Below are positions 1 to 8,065 of a DNA stretch of 29,913 bases, piece after piece. The first letter of the stretch is position 1, and each line of letters begins with the position of its first letter. The DNA comes from Litorivivens sp041625495 (lineage in GTDB: Bacteria; Pseudomonadota; Gammaproteobacteria; Pseudomonadales; Spongiibacteraceae): the NCBI RefSeq assembly GCF_041625495.1, contig NZ_JBFJTH010000030.1, positions 1-29,913 of the forward strand, given 5' to 3'. The notes under the pieces were generated by a model. It did not search any database. It was not told the DNA's origin and saw nothing but the letters and a program-made list of their open reading frames with translations. A program made the translations under genes and the position numbers.

Positions 1-327
1 GACATTGTTGACGGTGGTGGCGAGGGCATCAATCACTGGTTTTATGTGGTGATCATGGAAGGGCGTAACCGCGAAGTACGCCGCCTGTGGGAATCGCAGG
101 GCCTGCAGGTGAACCGCCTCAAGCGCGTGCGCTATGGCAATACTTTTTTGCCACCCAAGCTCAAGGCCGGCCAGTGGATGGAGTTACCTGTAGATGAGGT
201 GACAAAGGTTTATGAAATGGCTGGCATGGCGGCACCCGGCAAGAACAAATCCGTGCCCAAACCCGATGGCAAGGTGCATGGCAAACCGGCGCGCAATCGG
301 GGCCGGCGCAACACACGCAAGGCCTGA
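1..327 (+). CDS. rluB: 23S rRNA pseudouridine synthase RluB, C-terminal part (5'-truncated by window edge)
   Basis: The frame is open from base 1, so the start codon and the catalytic part lie outside the window. The visible 108 residues contain the EGRNREVRRLWES motif followed by RVRYGNTFLP, which is the conserved C-terminal end of the RsuA/RluB pseudouridine synthase family. A basic, lysine- and arginine-rich tail follows, as in RluB, and ends in TGA at 325-327. RluB isomerises U2605 (E. coli numbering) in 23S rRNA (family knowledge). RluB is preferred over RsuA because of the basic tail and the motif wording, but RluE or RsuA cannot be fully excluded without the N-terminal S4 domain and catalytic Asp. 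Confidence 0.85.
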   Translation, partial: DIVDGGGEGINHWFYVVIMEGRNREVRRLWESQGLQVNRLKRVRYGNTFLPPKLKAGQWMELPVDEVTKVYEMAGMAAPGKNKSVPKPDGKVHGKPARNRGRRNTRKA

Positions 328-343
328 ACATACTGTTGGGCAT

Positions 344-367
344 AAAAAAACCCGCCTGAGGCGGGTT
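344..367 (-). terminator. Intrinsic terminator for rmf (possibly shared with rluB)
   Basis: An 8-bp perfect stem (AACCCGCC / GGCGGGTT, 349-356 and 360-367) with a 3-nt loop is flanked on the left by a run of A (344-350). Read on the minus strand this is a GC-rich hairpin followed by a T tract, which suits the end of rmf about 35 bases upstream. The plus-strand side lacks a clear T tract, so termination of rluB would be weaker. Confidence 0.8.
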
Positions 368-402
368 AAACAGCTTCTGCTGGTACGTGGAGACTGATTG
401 CG

Positions 403-606
403 CTAATGAGCGTAGTTTTTTTGCAGAGCTTCGACTTGAGAATAGCCCTCCCAAGCGTCTTGGCGGCCTTCGCGCCAGCCGGTTAACCAGTTGTGTCTCA
501 ATGCTTCCTGCTGGTGGGGGCAAAGATCCTTGTGTTTGCCGGTAAAGCCAGCCTGATAGCCTTTGTGGAAGGCACGGTCTGACATATCGCGTTTCTGTCT
601 TCTCAT
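403..606 (-). CDS. rmf: Ribosome modulation factor RMF
   Basis: The 67-residue protein starts MRRQKRDMSDRAF and carries HKGYQAGFTGKHKDLCP and a WLTGWREGRQD block, which match the RMF family (E. coli RMF is 55 residues, beginning MKRQKRD). RMF binds ribosomes and dimerises them to 100S hibernating particles in stationary phase. A longer frame reaches 633, but the ATG at 606 is chosen because it aligns with the family start and has an AGGGAG-type ribosome binding site about 10 bases upstream. The C-terminus runs about 12 residues beyond the E. coli protein. It is transcribed divergently from rlmKL. Nearness of rmf and rlmL is known in other gammaproteobacteria. Confidence 0.9.
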   Translation of the reverse strand: MRRQKRDMSDRAFHKGYQAGFTGKHKDLCPHQQEALRHNWLTGWREGRQDAWEGYSQVEALQKNYAH

Positions 607-866
607 AGAGGTCGGATCTCCCTGATCTTGCATTCAGTTTGGACTGAGGAAGTGCTGCAGGAGGCGTGTATCACAGCTTCCCTGACTGTATGGACACTCA
701 ATGGGAGTGCTAAAATTGCGCCCTGCAGACCTTTGATATAAGCAGATTTCAGCTGTGCTTTCGAAGATCGATTACTTATATGCTTGGTGCTGTTTAGGCG
801 CTAAGTTTATAAGCCCCGGCTGGCGGGTGTTTCAGCCATTTTTCTAATTCCTAAACGGCGGATACT

Positions 867-3062
867 GTGTCACAAACAGCGCAACAAACTTCGATGCTGG
901 GTTTTCGGGCCACTTGCCCCAAATCTCTGGAAAACCTCCTCGCCGATGAATTGAGGGCGCTGGGCGCGGTCTCGGTACGCGAGAGTGTGGGGTCGGTGAC
1001 CTTCGAGGGCGACCTGGAGCTCGGCTATCGGGCCTGCCTTTGGTCGCGGCTGGCGAACCGCATTTTGTTGGTACTGAGTGAATTTGAGGCCCCGGATGGC
1101 GACAGCCTTTACGCTGGCGTCAAAGCGATCGACTGGGGCGAGCATCTTGCGGCCAGTGGGACCTTGGCGATTGATTTTGGTGGCAAGGCCGGCTGGCTGA
1201 AAAACAGTCAGTTCGGGGTGTATCGCTGCAAGGACGCCATTGTTGACTATTTTCAGGAGCGCGGCGACGTGCGTCCCTCGATAGAGAAACGTCAACCGGA
1301 CCTGAGGATCAGTGCGCGACTGAAGAAAGGGCAGGCACAAATCGCGCTGGATCTCTCTGGCGACAGCCTGCACCGGCGTGGCTACCGACTCAAAGGGGGA
1401 TTGGCTCCACTGAAGGAAAACCTAGCAGCGGCGATTCTGTTGCGCGCCGATTGGCCGGGTATGGCCTCGCGAGGTGGCGCGCTGCTCGACCCCATGTGTG
1501 GTTCCGGAACCTTGTTAATTGAAGGCGCCTGGATGGCGATGGATATTGCGCCGGGACTGATGCGGCGACACTGGGGCTTTGATGGCTGGCAGGGGCATGT
1601 GCCGGCGTTGTGGCAGCGCCTACGCGAAGACGCGTTGGAGCGCCGGCGCAAGGGGTTTGATCGTCAGTGGCCGGAAATTCGAGGCTACGATGCCAGTGGC
1701 GCAGCCATTGCGTCAGCGGAAGAAAATATTGAACGCGCGGGTCTCAAGGGGCGGGTGCGTGTGGTGCGCAAGGAGCTGGCTGACTTTGTGAAGCCAACCC
1801 ACGTTGCGTTGGATACTGGTTTAATTATTACCAATCCCCCCTATGGTGAGCGGCTGGGTGATGAAAATTCGTTGGTTCACCTCTATCGCTATCTGGGCGA
1901 AGCCTTTAGGCGGGAGTTTACCGGTTGGCAGGCCGGGGTGTTTACGGGCAACCCCGATTTGGGCAAGGCGATGGCCTGGCATAGCCACCAGCAATACCGT
2001 TTTCTGAATGGTTCCATTGAGTCCCGTCTGCTGTTATTCGAACTGCAGCCGGAGCGACAGATTGCCTCCAGGCAACAGCACAATCCGGATGGGCCGGTAT
2101 CGGGTGGCTTGCCGCTGTCGGAAGGCGCGAAGATGTTCCGTAACCGGCTGCTGAAAAACAGCAAACGATTGGAGCGTTGGCTCAAGCGCGAAGGGTATAC
2201 CTGCTACCGTCTATATGACGCAGATATGCCGGAATATGCGGTAGCTATCGACCGTTACGAAGATTGGCTGGTGGTAGCTGAATACGCGCCGCCGGCGACG
2301 GTACCGGAAGAAAAGGCGGAGGCACGTTTGCGTGAAATCCTCGCAGCGTTGCCATCGGCTACCGGCATTCCTCCCGAGCGCACTGTACTCAAGCAGCGAC
2401 GCCGACAGCGCGGCAATGATCAGTACCGACGAGAACGTCAGCGCAATGAGCGGTTGACTGTGCAGGAAGGTCAGGCCCGGTTGTTGGTCAACCTCCACGA
2501 CTATCTTGATACCGGGCTATTTGTCGATCATCGGCGAGTGCGTCTGGATATTGCGGCGCGGGCCCGTGGCGCCTCGTTTCTCAATCTGTTCTGCTATACC
2601 GGTTCGGCTACGGTGCACGCAGCCGTCGCCGGCGCTAAATGGACGACCAGTGTTGATCTCTCGCCCAAGTACCTGCAATGGACGCGGGAGAACCTCTCGA
2701 TAAACGGGTTGAGCGAGGCACGGCACCATACAGAGCAGGCCGATTGTATGCAGTGGTTGCGCGACAACACCAAGACATTTGATATGGTGCTGTTGGATCC
2801 GCCAACCTTTTCCAACTCGAAGCGCACCGAAACGGTGTTGGATACCCAGCGAGATCACGTTGAAATGATTGATCTAGCGGTGCGCGCGCTGAACCATGAT
2901 GGGCTGCTGATTTTCTCAACCAATCGGCGCGATTTTCGTTTGGATCCGCAAGTCAGTGAAAAGTATCAGGTAGAAGATAGAACCGAGTGGTCGCTCGATC
3001 CGGATGTGAAACGCTCAGGAAAGCCGATCCACTATTGTTGGTACATTTCGCGCCGCGACTAA
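867..3062 (+). CDS. rlmL: Bifunctional 23S rRNA methyltransferase RlmKL (m2G2445 / m7G2069)
   Basis: The 731-residue protein (E. coli RlmL: 702) has an N-terminal THUMP-type region (about residues 10-160). Next comes the RlmL N2-guanine methyltransferase domain with the SAM motif DPMCGSG (208-214) and catalytic NPPYGER (323-329). The C-terminal RlmK N7-guanine domain carries NLFCYTGSA (from 573) and DPPTFSNSKR (644-653). The two halves methylate G2445 and G2069 of 23S rRNA (E. coli numbering) during 50S assembly. The start is GTG at 867, preceded by GGCGGA at 857-862; an in-frame ATG at 894 is an alternative. Both catalytic cores look intact, so both activities are expected. Confidence 0.95.
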   Translation: MSQTAQQTSMLGFRATCPKSLENLLADELRALGAVSVRESVGSVTFEGDLELGYRACLWSRLANRILLVLSEFEAPDGDSLYAGVKAIDWGEHLAASGTLAIDFGGKAGWLKNSQFGVYRCKDAIVDYFQERGDVRPSIEKRQPDLRISARLKKGQAQIALDLSGDSLHRRGYRLKGGLAPLKENLAAAILLRADWPGMASRGGALLDPMCGSGTLLIEGAWMAMDIAPGLMRRHWGFDGWQGHVPALWQRLREDALERRRKGFDRQWPEIRGYDASGAAIASAEENIERAGLKGRVRVVRKELADFVKPTHVALDTGLIITNPPYGERLGDENSLVHLYRYLGEAFRREFTGWQAGVFTGNPDLGKAMAWHSHQQYRFLNGSIESRLLLFELQPERQIASRQQHNPDGPVSGGLPLSEGAKMFRNRLLKNSKRLERWLKREGYTCYRLYDADMPEYAVAIDRYEDWLVVAEYAPPATVPEEKAEARLREILAALPSATGIPPERTVLKQRRRQRGNDQYRRERQRNERLTVQEGQARLLVNLHDYLDTGLFVDHRRVRLDIAARARGASFLNLFCYTGSATVHAAVAGAKWTTSVDLSPKYLQWTRENLSINGLSEARHHTEQADCMQWLRDNTKTFDMVLLDPPTFSNSKRTETVLDTQRDHVEMIDLAVRALNHDGLLIFSTNRRDFRLDPQVSEKYQVEDRTEWSLDPDVKRSGKPIHYCWYISRRD

Positions 3063-3167
3063 TGTGTAGTCTGCCATAGTGAATCATCGCTATGGCCAAT
3101 GGCCGTATAGGAAACTCAGTACGTCGGTTTGCGATTTCGTTACCATGGATGCTAATGAGACAGGCAC

Positions 3168-3194
3168 AAAAAAGGCCCTTCAATAAGGGCCTTT
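3168..3194 (-). terminator. Intrinsic terminator of the cold-shock gene
   Basis: A perfect 10-bp stem AAAGGCCCTT / AAGGGCCTTT (3171-3180 and 3185-3194) closes a CAAT loop. A-rich bases precede it, so on the minus strand the hairpin is followed by Ts. It sits just past the csp stop codon in the convergent gap with rlmKL. The near-symmetric ends could also slow plus-strand transcripts. Confidence 0.8.
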
Positions 3195-3216
3195 CGTCAG
3201 GCTTGCTATCGGTCGT

Positions 3217-3423
3217 CTAGACCGGTGTAACGTTCGCCGCCTGCAGGCCTTTTTGGCCCTGTTGTACTTCAAACTGTACATCCTGACCTTCGGCCAGTGT
3301 TTTAAATCCGTCAGATTGAATTGCCGAAAAGTGAACAAACACGTCCGGCCCCTGTTCCTGTTGAATAAAGCCAAACCCTTTGGTTTCGTTAAACCATTTT
3401 ACTTTGCCAGTGGTTGTTGACAT
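3217..3423 (-). CDS. CspA-family cold-shock protein
   Basis: The 68-residue protein is a single cold-shock domain. It begins with GKVKWFNETKGFGFI (RNP1, KGFGFI) and continues with DVFVHFSAI (RNP2), then a five-strand OB-fold pattern ending ANVTPV. Proteins of this family bind single-stranded RNA and DNA and melt mRNA structure. The ATG at 3421-3423 is preferred over the GTG one codon upstream because GAGG lies 6 bases before it. The roughly 200-base gap upstream would suit the long 5' leader seen for some csp genes, but I cannot assign a promoter with confidence. Which paralogue (CspA, CspD, CspE type) it is cannot be told from sequence alone. Confidence 0.92.
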   Translation of the reverse strand: MSTTTGKVKWFNETKGFGFIQQEQGPDVFVHFSAIQSDGFKTLAEGQDVQFEVQQGQKGLQAANVTPV

Positions 3424-3623
3424 CACACACCTCGAGTCTATTTTGTTGAATTGTTATTGCTGAGCCGGGCAGGGGAGTTATGACAAACAGAACGAGGTAG
3501 TACCGCAACTTCGTATTGACTTGTTACATAAAACCTTGGCTGCTTAAATTGCCAGCATTTTCAATATACACACAGGATATGTAAGTTTAAAGTCGATTTT
3601 ATTAAGCAATTGATCCAGATCAA

Positions 3624-5753
3624 CTACCGCTGTTTTCGCGGCGGCAGCCCGGTGTGTTGGGTAAGTAGCTTCTTTTTACCTGCAGCAGGACGCCAGCCGG
3701 CGGGTTGGCGAGGCGGCACCAGATGCTTTTTGCTGAACCCAATCAGATCATTGCGGCCCATTTTTTTGAGTGTTTCGCGAAGCAGTGGCCAGTTTTCGGG
3801 GTCGTGATAGCGTAAAAAAGCCTTGTGTAGGCGGCGCTGTTTCAAGCCTTTGGCAGTGGTAACGACTTCACTTTGGCGCGAAACCTTCTTCAGGGGATTG
3901 CGTTCCGAGTGATACATGGCAGTCGCGTTGGCCATGGGTGAGGGATAAAAAGCCTGTACCTGGTCGGCGCGAAAGCCGTTGCTTTTCAGCCACAGGGCCA
4001 GGTTCATCATGTCCTTGTCAGTCGTGCCGGGATGTGCAGCGATGAAATACGGAATCAGAAACTGTTCTTTGCCTGCTTCCTTGGAGTATTTCTCGAACAT
4101 CTTTTTGAACGCGTCGTAGGTGCCTACGCCGGGTTTCATCATTTTCGACAGTGGGCCGTCTTCGGTGTGCTCGGGCGCAATTTTCAGGTAGCCGCCCACG
4201 TGGTGGGTGACCAGTTCCTTAACGTATTCGGGGGTTTCCACCGCCAGGTCGTAGCGCAGGCCGGATGCAATCAGCACTTTCTTGACGCCGTCCACAGAGC
4301 GAACATCCCGGTACAGGTCGACCAGCGGCATCTGGTCGGTGTCCAGGCTCTTGCAGATTCCCGGGTATATGCAGGATAAACGACGACAGTTCTGTTCTAT
4401 TTCCTTGCTCTTGCAATTCAATCGCCACATATTTGCCGTGGGGCCGCCAAGATCGGAAATAACACCGGTAAAACCCGGTGTTTTGTCTCGAATGTCTTCC
4501 ACTTCTCGAACAATCGAGTCGTGCGAGCGGCTTTGGATAATGCGCCCCTCGTGCTCGGTAATGGAGCAGAAAGTGCAGCCTCCAAAACATCCACGCATGA
4601 TGTTTACCGAGAACCGGATCATCTCGTAGGCTGGAATCCGCGCACTGCCGTAGGTGGGGTGTGGTTTGCGCTGGTAAGGCAGCTCAAAAACCGTATCGAG
4701 TTCTTCGGTAGTCAATGGAATCGGCGGTGGATTCAGCCAAACCTCGCGGTCGCCGTGACGCTGAATCAGCGCCTTGGCATTGCCGGGGTTGGTTTCTAAG
4801 TGTAGTACCCGCGCTGCGTGAGCGTACATCACCGGGTCGCTTTTAACCGTTTCATAGTCCGGCAAACGGATGACGCAGTAATCCGGATCGAGTTTTTCCT
4901 TTCGTGCCGTCAGGGGGTCGATAACCCGCACCGTCTGCACCATTTCCTGGGCGGATTCATCCGGCGCTTGCTGTTTGGTCTTGCAATCGCTGGTTTCTGT
5001 TGTGTCCTGATAGGGATCAATCGGCGGGTCTATGGGCCCGGGCGTATCGATACTGGAAGAGTCAACCACAGTCCAGCCGTCGGGCACACGCTTACGGACA
5101 AACGCGGTGCCACGAATGTCTTTCATCTCGTTGATGGCTTCGCCGTTGGCACAGCGGTGTGCAATATCGACTATGGCGCGCTCGGCATTGCCATAAACCA
5201 GCAGATCAGCGCGTGAATCTAGCAAAATAGAGCGACGGATTTTATCGCTCCAGTAATCGTAGTGGGCGATACGACGCAGGCTGGCTTCTATGGAGCCGAT
5301 TACGATGGGCGTGTTTTTGTAGGCTTCCCGGCAGCGCTGAGAATAAACGATGACGGCCCGATCCGGCCGTTTGCCACCCTCGTTGTTCGGGCTGTAGGCA
5401 TCGTCGTGACGCAGGCGCCGGTCGGCGGTATAGCGGTTGATCATGGAATCCATGTTGCCGGCGGCCACCCCGAAAAAGAGATTGGGTTCTCCCAGCGTTT
5501 TGAAACCTTCAGCGGATTGCCAGTCTGGTTGGGCGATGATGCCGACGCGAAAACCCTGAGCTTCCAGCACGCGGCCAACGACGGCCATACCAAAACTGGG
5601 GTGGTCTACGTAGGCATCGCCGGTGACCAGAATGATGTCGCAACTGTCCCACCCCAGCGCATCCATCTCGTCGCGAGACATGGGCAGGTAGGGGGCGGGG
5701 CCAAAGCATTCGGCCCAGTATTTGCGATAACTGAAGAGGTGTTTCGGGGCCAT
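3624..5753 (-). CDS. ygiQ: YgiQ family radical SAM protein (UPF0313)
   Basis: The 709-residue protein matches YgiQ along its length: the N-terminal YWAECFGPAPYLPMSRDEMD block, the DDIILVTGDAYVDHPSFGM-type B12-binding-like fold, GNMDSMINRYTADRRLR, and a radical SAM core with CFGGCTFC (Cys389, Cys393, Cys396) for the 4Fe-4S cluster. The LKIAPEHTEDGPLSKMMKPG stretch and the C-terminal RRLHKAFLRYHDPENWP block are also family hallmarks. The exact reaction is, to my knowledge, not established. Residues about 240-275 form a variable acidic linker, as in the E. coli protein. The ATG at 5753 is the only plausible start before an upstream in-frame stop, but it has no clear Shine-Dalgarno sequence. Confidence 0.93.
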   Translation of the reverse strand: MAPKHLFSYRKYWAECFGPAPYLPMSRDEMDALGWDSCDIILVTGDAYVDHPSFGMAVVGRVLEAQGFRVGIIAQPDWQSAEGFKTLGEPNLFFGVAAGNMDSMINRYTADRRLRHDDAYSPNNEGGKRPDRAVIVYSQRCREAYKNTPIVIGSIEASLRRIAHYDYWSDKIRRSILLDSRADLLVYGNAERAIVDIAHRCANGEAINEMKDIRGTAFVRKRVPDGWTVVDSSSIDTPGPIDPPIDPYQDTTETSDCKTKQQAPDESAQEMVQTVRVIDPLTARKEKLDPDYCVIRLPDYETVKSDPVMYAHAARVLHLETNPGNAKALIQRHGDREVWLNPPPIPLTTEELDTVFELPYQRKPHPTYGSARIPAYEMIRFSVNIMRGCFGGCTFCSITEHEGRIIQSRSHDSIVREVEDIRDKTPGFTGVISDLGGPTANMWRLNCKSKEIEQNCRRLSCIYPGICKSLDTDQMPLVDLYRDVRSVDGVKKVLIASGLRYDLAVETPEYVKELVTHHVGGYLKIAPEHTEDGPLSKMMKPGVGTYDAFKKMFEKYSKEAGKEQFLIPYFIAAHPGTTDKDMMNLALWLKSNGFRADQVQAFYPSPMANATAMYHSERNPLKKVSRQSEVVTTAKGLKQRRLHKAFLRYHDPENWPLLRETLKKMGRNDLIGFSKKHLVPPRQPAGWRPAAGKKKLLTQHTGLPPRKQR

Positions 5754-5888
5754 ATAAGGGTGCTGCTGGGTGTGGTTGTGGCGAAAGCGCGCAGTATACG
5801 TGAATCGACGCCAAAAATCCTTGCTTGCGCGGGTGCTCCACGGCTAAATAGAACGCTTATAACAAAATCCACACTGGGGAAGGCTGTT

Positions 5889-6347
5889 ATGGAGTGGCTG
5901 GATTCGACGATAGCCTACTGGCACTGGCTGGTGTTGGGGCTGATTCTGATTGCGCTGGAAATTTTTACGGCGGGTTTTGTGCTGCTCTGGCTGGGGATCA
6001 GTGCACTTGTGGTCGGTGTTCTAGCCTATTTCCTCAACCTGAGTGTGTCGACGGAATTGTTGATCTGGACGGCGCTGTCGGTAGCTGAGCTGTTTATCTG
6101 GTTTCGTTTCATTCAGCCGCGCTTTCGGGACAAGACCCTGTCGGGGATGTCCAAAGAAGCGGTGGTTGGGCAGGTTGGGCTGGTGATTCAGGCCAATGTC
6201 GGCGAGCGTGGACGCCTGCGATTTTCCATGCCTTTGCTCGGTAGCGATGAGTGGCCCTTTATCTGCACTGAAACCTTGAGTGTGGGCGACCGGGTGAGTG
6301 TTACCGATGTGTCGGGCAACACCTTGGTGGTAGCCCGCCAAGGCTGA
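5889..6347 (+). CDS. NfeD family membrane protein (YbbJ-like)
   Basis: The 152-residue protein begins MEWLDSTIAYWHWLVLGLIL and has two or three hydrophobic segments in residues 10-75, then a soluble C-terminal half (about 90-152) with the OB-fold pattern of short NfeD proteins (GQVGLVIQ...GDRVSVTDVSGNTLVV). The frame is open upstream to 5262, but the ATG at 5889 is chosen because a GGGGAAGG site lies at 5876-5883 and homology begins there. It lies 21 bases before a QmcA-type SPFH gene. This pairing is conserved in bacteria (E. coli qmcA-ybbJ), and the partner is thought to form a membrane complex with the SPFH ring. Confidence 0.9.
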   Translation: MEWLDSTIAYWHWLVLGLILIALEIFTAGFVLLWLGISALVVGVLAYFLNLSVSTELLIWTALSVAELFIWFRFIQPRFRDKTLSGMSKEAVVGQVGLVIQANVGERGRLRFSMPLLGSDEWPFICTETLSVGDRVSVTDVSGNTLVVARQG

Positions 6348-6368
6348 TTTCATAACAGGAGACGTTCT

Positions 6369-7214
6369 ATGGAAGGTTTGACGGTAGTAGTCACTCTGGC
6401 GATTGTCGCCGTGGTGGTGCTGAGCAAAACAGTCAAAATTGTGCCACAGGGTTCCAAGCACATTGTGCAGCGGCTGGGTAAATACCATGCCACCCTGAAC
6501 CCCGGTCTTAACTGGGTGGTGCCGTTCATCGACAACGTTGCGTTCAAGGTGACAACCAAGGATATCGTGCTGGACATTCCCTCTCAGGAGGTAATCACTC
6601 AGGACAACGCAGTGATCATTGCCAATGCGGTGGCGTATATCAATATTGTATCGCCCGAAAAAGCCGTTTACGGCGTTGAGAATTACACCATTGCTATTCA
6701 GAATTTGGTGCAAACTGCGTTGCGCTCCATTGTGGGTGAGATGGCGCTTGATGATGCACTTTCTTCTCGAGACCAGATCAAAGCCAAGTTGAAAAGCGGT
6801 ATTTCGGATGATATTGCCGACTGGGGTATCACCATGAAAACGGTGGAAATCCAGGATATCAACCCATCGCCTACCATGCAGCAGGCCATGGAAGAGCAGG
6901 CTGCGGCAGAGCGCCAGCGCCGCGCCGTGGTTACCCGGGCAGAAGGGGAGAAACAGGCTGCCATTCTAGAGGCCGATGGCCGACTTGAGGCTTCGCGCCG
7001 GGATGCACAGGCCGAAGTCGTACTGGCCAAGGCCAGCGCTGCGGCAATCGAAGTGGTCACGGGTGCCATCAAGGACGAAGAGCTGCCAGTGATCTATCTG
7101 CTGGGTGAAAAGTATATTCAGTCGCTGCAGAATCTTTCGTCTTCTGCAAATGCAAAAACTGTGGTGTTTCCAGCAGACCTTCCGGAAGCTATTCGCGGCA
7201 TTCTCAACCGTTAA
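6369..7214 (+). CDS. QmcA-like SPFH/band 7 (stomatin family) membrane protein
   Basis: The 281-residue protein has one N-terminal membrane segment (residues 3-20). An SPFH domain follows (about 22-190), with the stomatin-like stretch VPQGSKHIVQRLGKYHATLNPGLNWVVPFID and the IVGEMALDDALSSRD block. A helical region rich in E, A and R (about 180-235) would form the oligomer's coiled coil. QmcA (305 residues in E. coli) and other stomatins assemble membrane-bound rings linked to FtsH-type quality control (family knowledge). A CAGGAGA ribosome binding site lies at 6354-6361. It is probably cotranscribed with the nfeD gene upstream. A short GC hairpin at 7234-7249 may end the transcript. Confidence 0.92.
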   Translation: MEGLTVVVTLAIVAVVVLSKTVKIVPQGSKHIVQRLGKYHATLNPGLNWVVPFIDNVAFKVTTKDIVLDIPSQEVITQDNAVIIANAVAYINIVSPEKAVYGVENYTIAIQNLVQTALRSIVGEMALDDALSSRDQIKAKLKSGISDDIADWGITMKTVEIQDINPSPTMQQAMEEQAAAERQRRAVVTRAEGEKQAAILEADGRLEASRRDAQAEVVLAKASAAAIEVVTGAIKDEELPVIYLLGEKYIQSLQNLSSSANAKTVVFPADLPEAIRGILNR

Positions 7215-7233
7215 GCAATAATAGGTGGAAATG

Positions 7234-7249
7234 GGCGGCAATAGCCGCC
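7234..7249 (+). terminator. Weak candidate terminator after the SPFH gene
   Basis: A 6-bp GC stem GGCGGC / GCCGCC with an AATA tetraloop lies 20 bases after the stop codon. The following GACGTTTATAG has only a short T run, so termination is uncertain. It does separate the nfeD-qmcA unit from the Pho box of phoB. Confidence 0.4.
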
Positions 7250-7265
7250 GACGTTTATAGCCAAA

Positions 7266-7321
7266 CTGTCATCGTGATGGTGAACTGTTGTAACATTCCT
7301 GTCACAAAAAAGTCTTTTAAT
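7266..7321 (+). promoter_or_regulatory. Pho box and -10 element of the phoB promoter
   Basis: TTGTAAC (7288-7294), a 4-base spacer and CTGTCAC (7299-7305) form an 18-base PhoB-binding box with the standard 11-bp phasing. A further CTGTCAT half-site at 7266-7272 is in the same phase, two turns upstream. TTTAAT (7316-7321), 5 of 6 to the sigma-70 -10 consensus, starts exactly 10 bases after the box, which is the spacing of classical PhoB-activated promoters. It implies positive autoregulation of phoBR on phosphate starvation. Confidence 0.85.
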
Positions 7322-7358
7322 GCGTAGCTGTGATTAATAAACGATGACCGGACTAACA

Positions 7359-8063
7359 ATGGCAAATCGCAGCATACTGATTGTTGATGATGAGAGTGCA
7401 ATCAGGGAAATGATACGCATCGGCCTGGAAATGGCCGGGTTCACCTGCATGGAAGCCGCTGATGCGCAGGAAGCTTATGGCAAAATACTGGATCAGCGGC
7501 CGGATCTGATTCTCCTGGATTGGATGATGCCGAATACCTCAGGGTTGGAGCTTCTGCGCCGCCTGCGGCGCGACGAGGTCAGTCGCAGTATTCCGGTTAT
7601 CATGTTGACCGCCAAGGATGATGAAGACAATCGCATTCAGGGGCTGGATGTGGGGGCAGATGACTATGTCACTAAACCCTTCTCATCCCGTGAACTTCTG
7701 GCTCGGATCAAGGCCGTGCTGCGGCGTAGCGTTGACCCGGAAGAAGGTGATTCCGTTGAGGTTAATGGTCTGGTGCTTGACCCGTTGAGCCATCGGGTGT
7801 TCGCCGATGAAAAACCGGTGGATATGGGCCCCACGGAGTATAAGTTGCTGAAATTTTTCATGACCCACCAGGAGCGCGCCTATAGCCGCGGTCAGCTGCT
7901 GGACCAAGTGTGGGGCAGCAATGTGTATGTCGAAGAGCGCACGGTTGATGTACATATCCGTCGCTTGCGCAAAGCCCTGCTCACGGATTCTCGGGATTTT
8001 GGCAGCTTGATCCAGACGGTTCGCGGCACGGGCTATCGCTTCTCTGCGGCGGGACTGGAGTAG
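7359..8063 (+). CDS. phoB: Phosphate regulon response regulator PhoB
   Basis: The 234-residue OmpR-class regulator has a receiver domain (about 5-120) with the acidic pair in ILIVDDES, phospho-acceptor Asp54 in LILLDWMMP, and the switch Thr and Lys in MLTAKDD and VTKPF. A winged-helix DNA-binding domain (about 135-232) follows, with DQVWGSNVYVEERTVDVHIRRLRKAL. The ATG at 7359 is chosen over that at 7344 because it aligns with MVGRNILIVDD of pseudomonad PhoB and places the phospho-Asp at 54. The ribosome binding site is weak at either start. It lies two bases from phoR and next to the whole pst operon, so the PhoB assignment is firm. Confidence 0.96.
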   Translation: MANRSILIVDDESAIREMIRIGLEMAGFTCMEAADAQEAYGKILDQRPDLILLDWMMPNTSGLELLRRLRRDEVSRSIPVIMLTAKDDEDNRIQGLDVGADDYVTKPFSSRELLARIKAVLRRSVDPEEGDSVEVNGLVLDPLSHRVFADEKPVDMGPTEYKLLKFFMTHQERAYSRGQLLDQVWGSNVYVEERTVDVHIRRLRKALLTDSRDFGSLIQTVRGTGYRFSAAGLE

Positions 8064-8065
8064 GA

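Noticed and set aside
865..880. A LexA-like CTGT...ACAG pair at the rlmKL start
   Set aside because: The spacer is 7 bases instead of 8 and the pair overlaps the start codon; it is most likely chance.
5262..5888. A long N-terminal extension of the NfeD protein
   Set aside because: It is antisense to ygiQ, does not resemble a protein domain, and a good ribosome binding site sits directly before the ATG at 5889.
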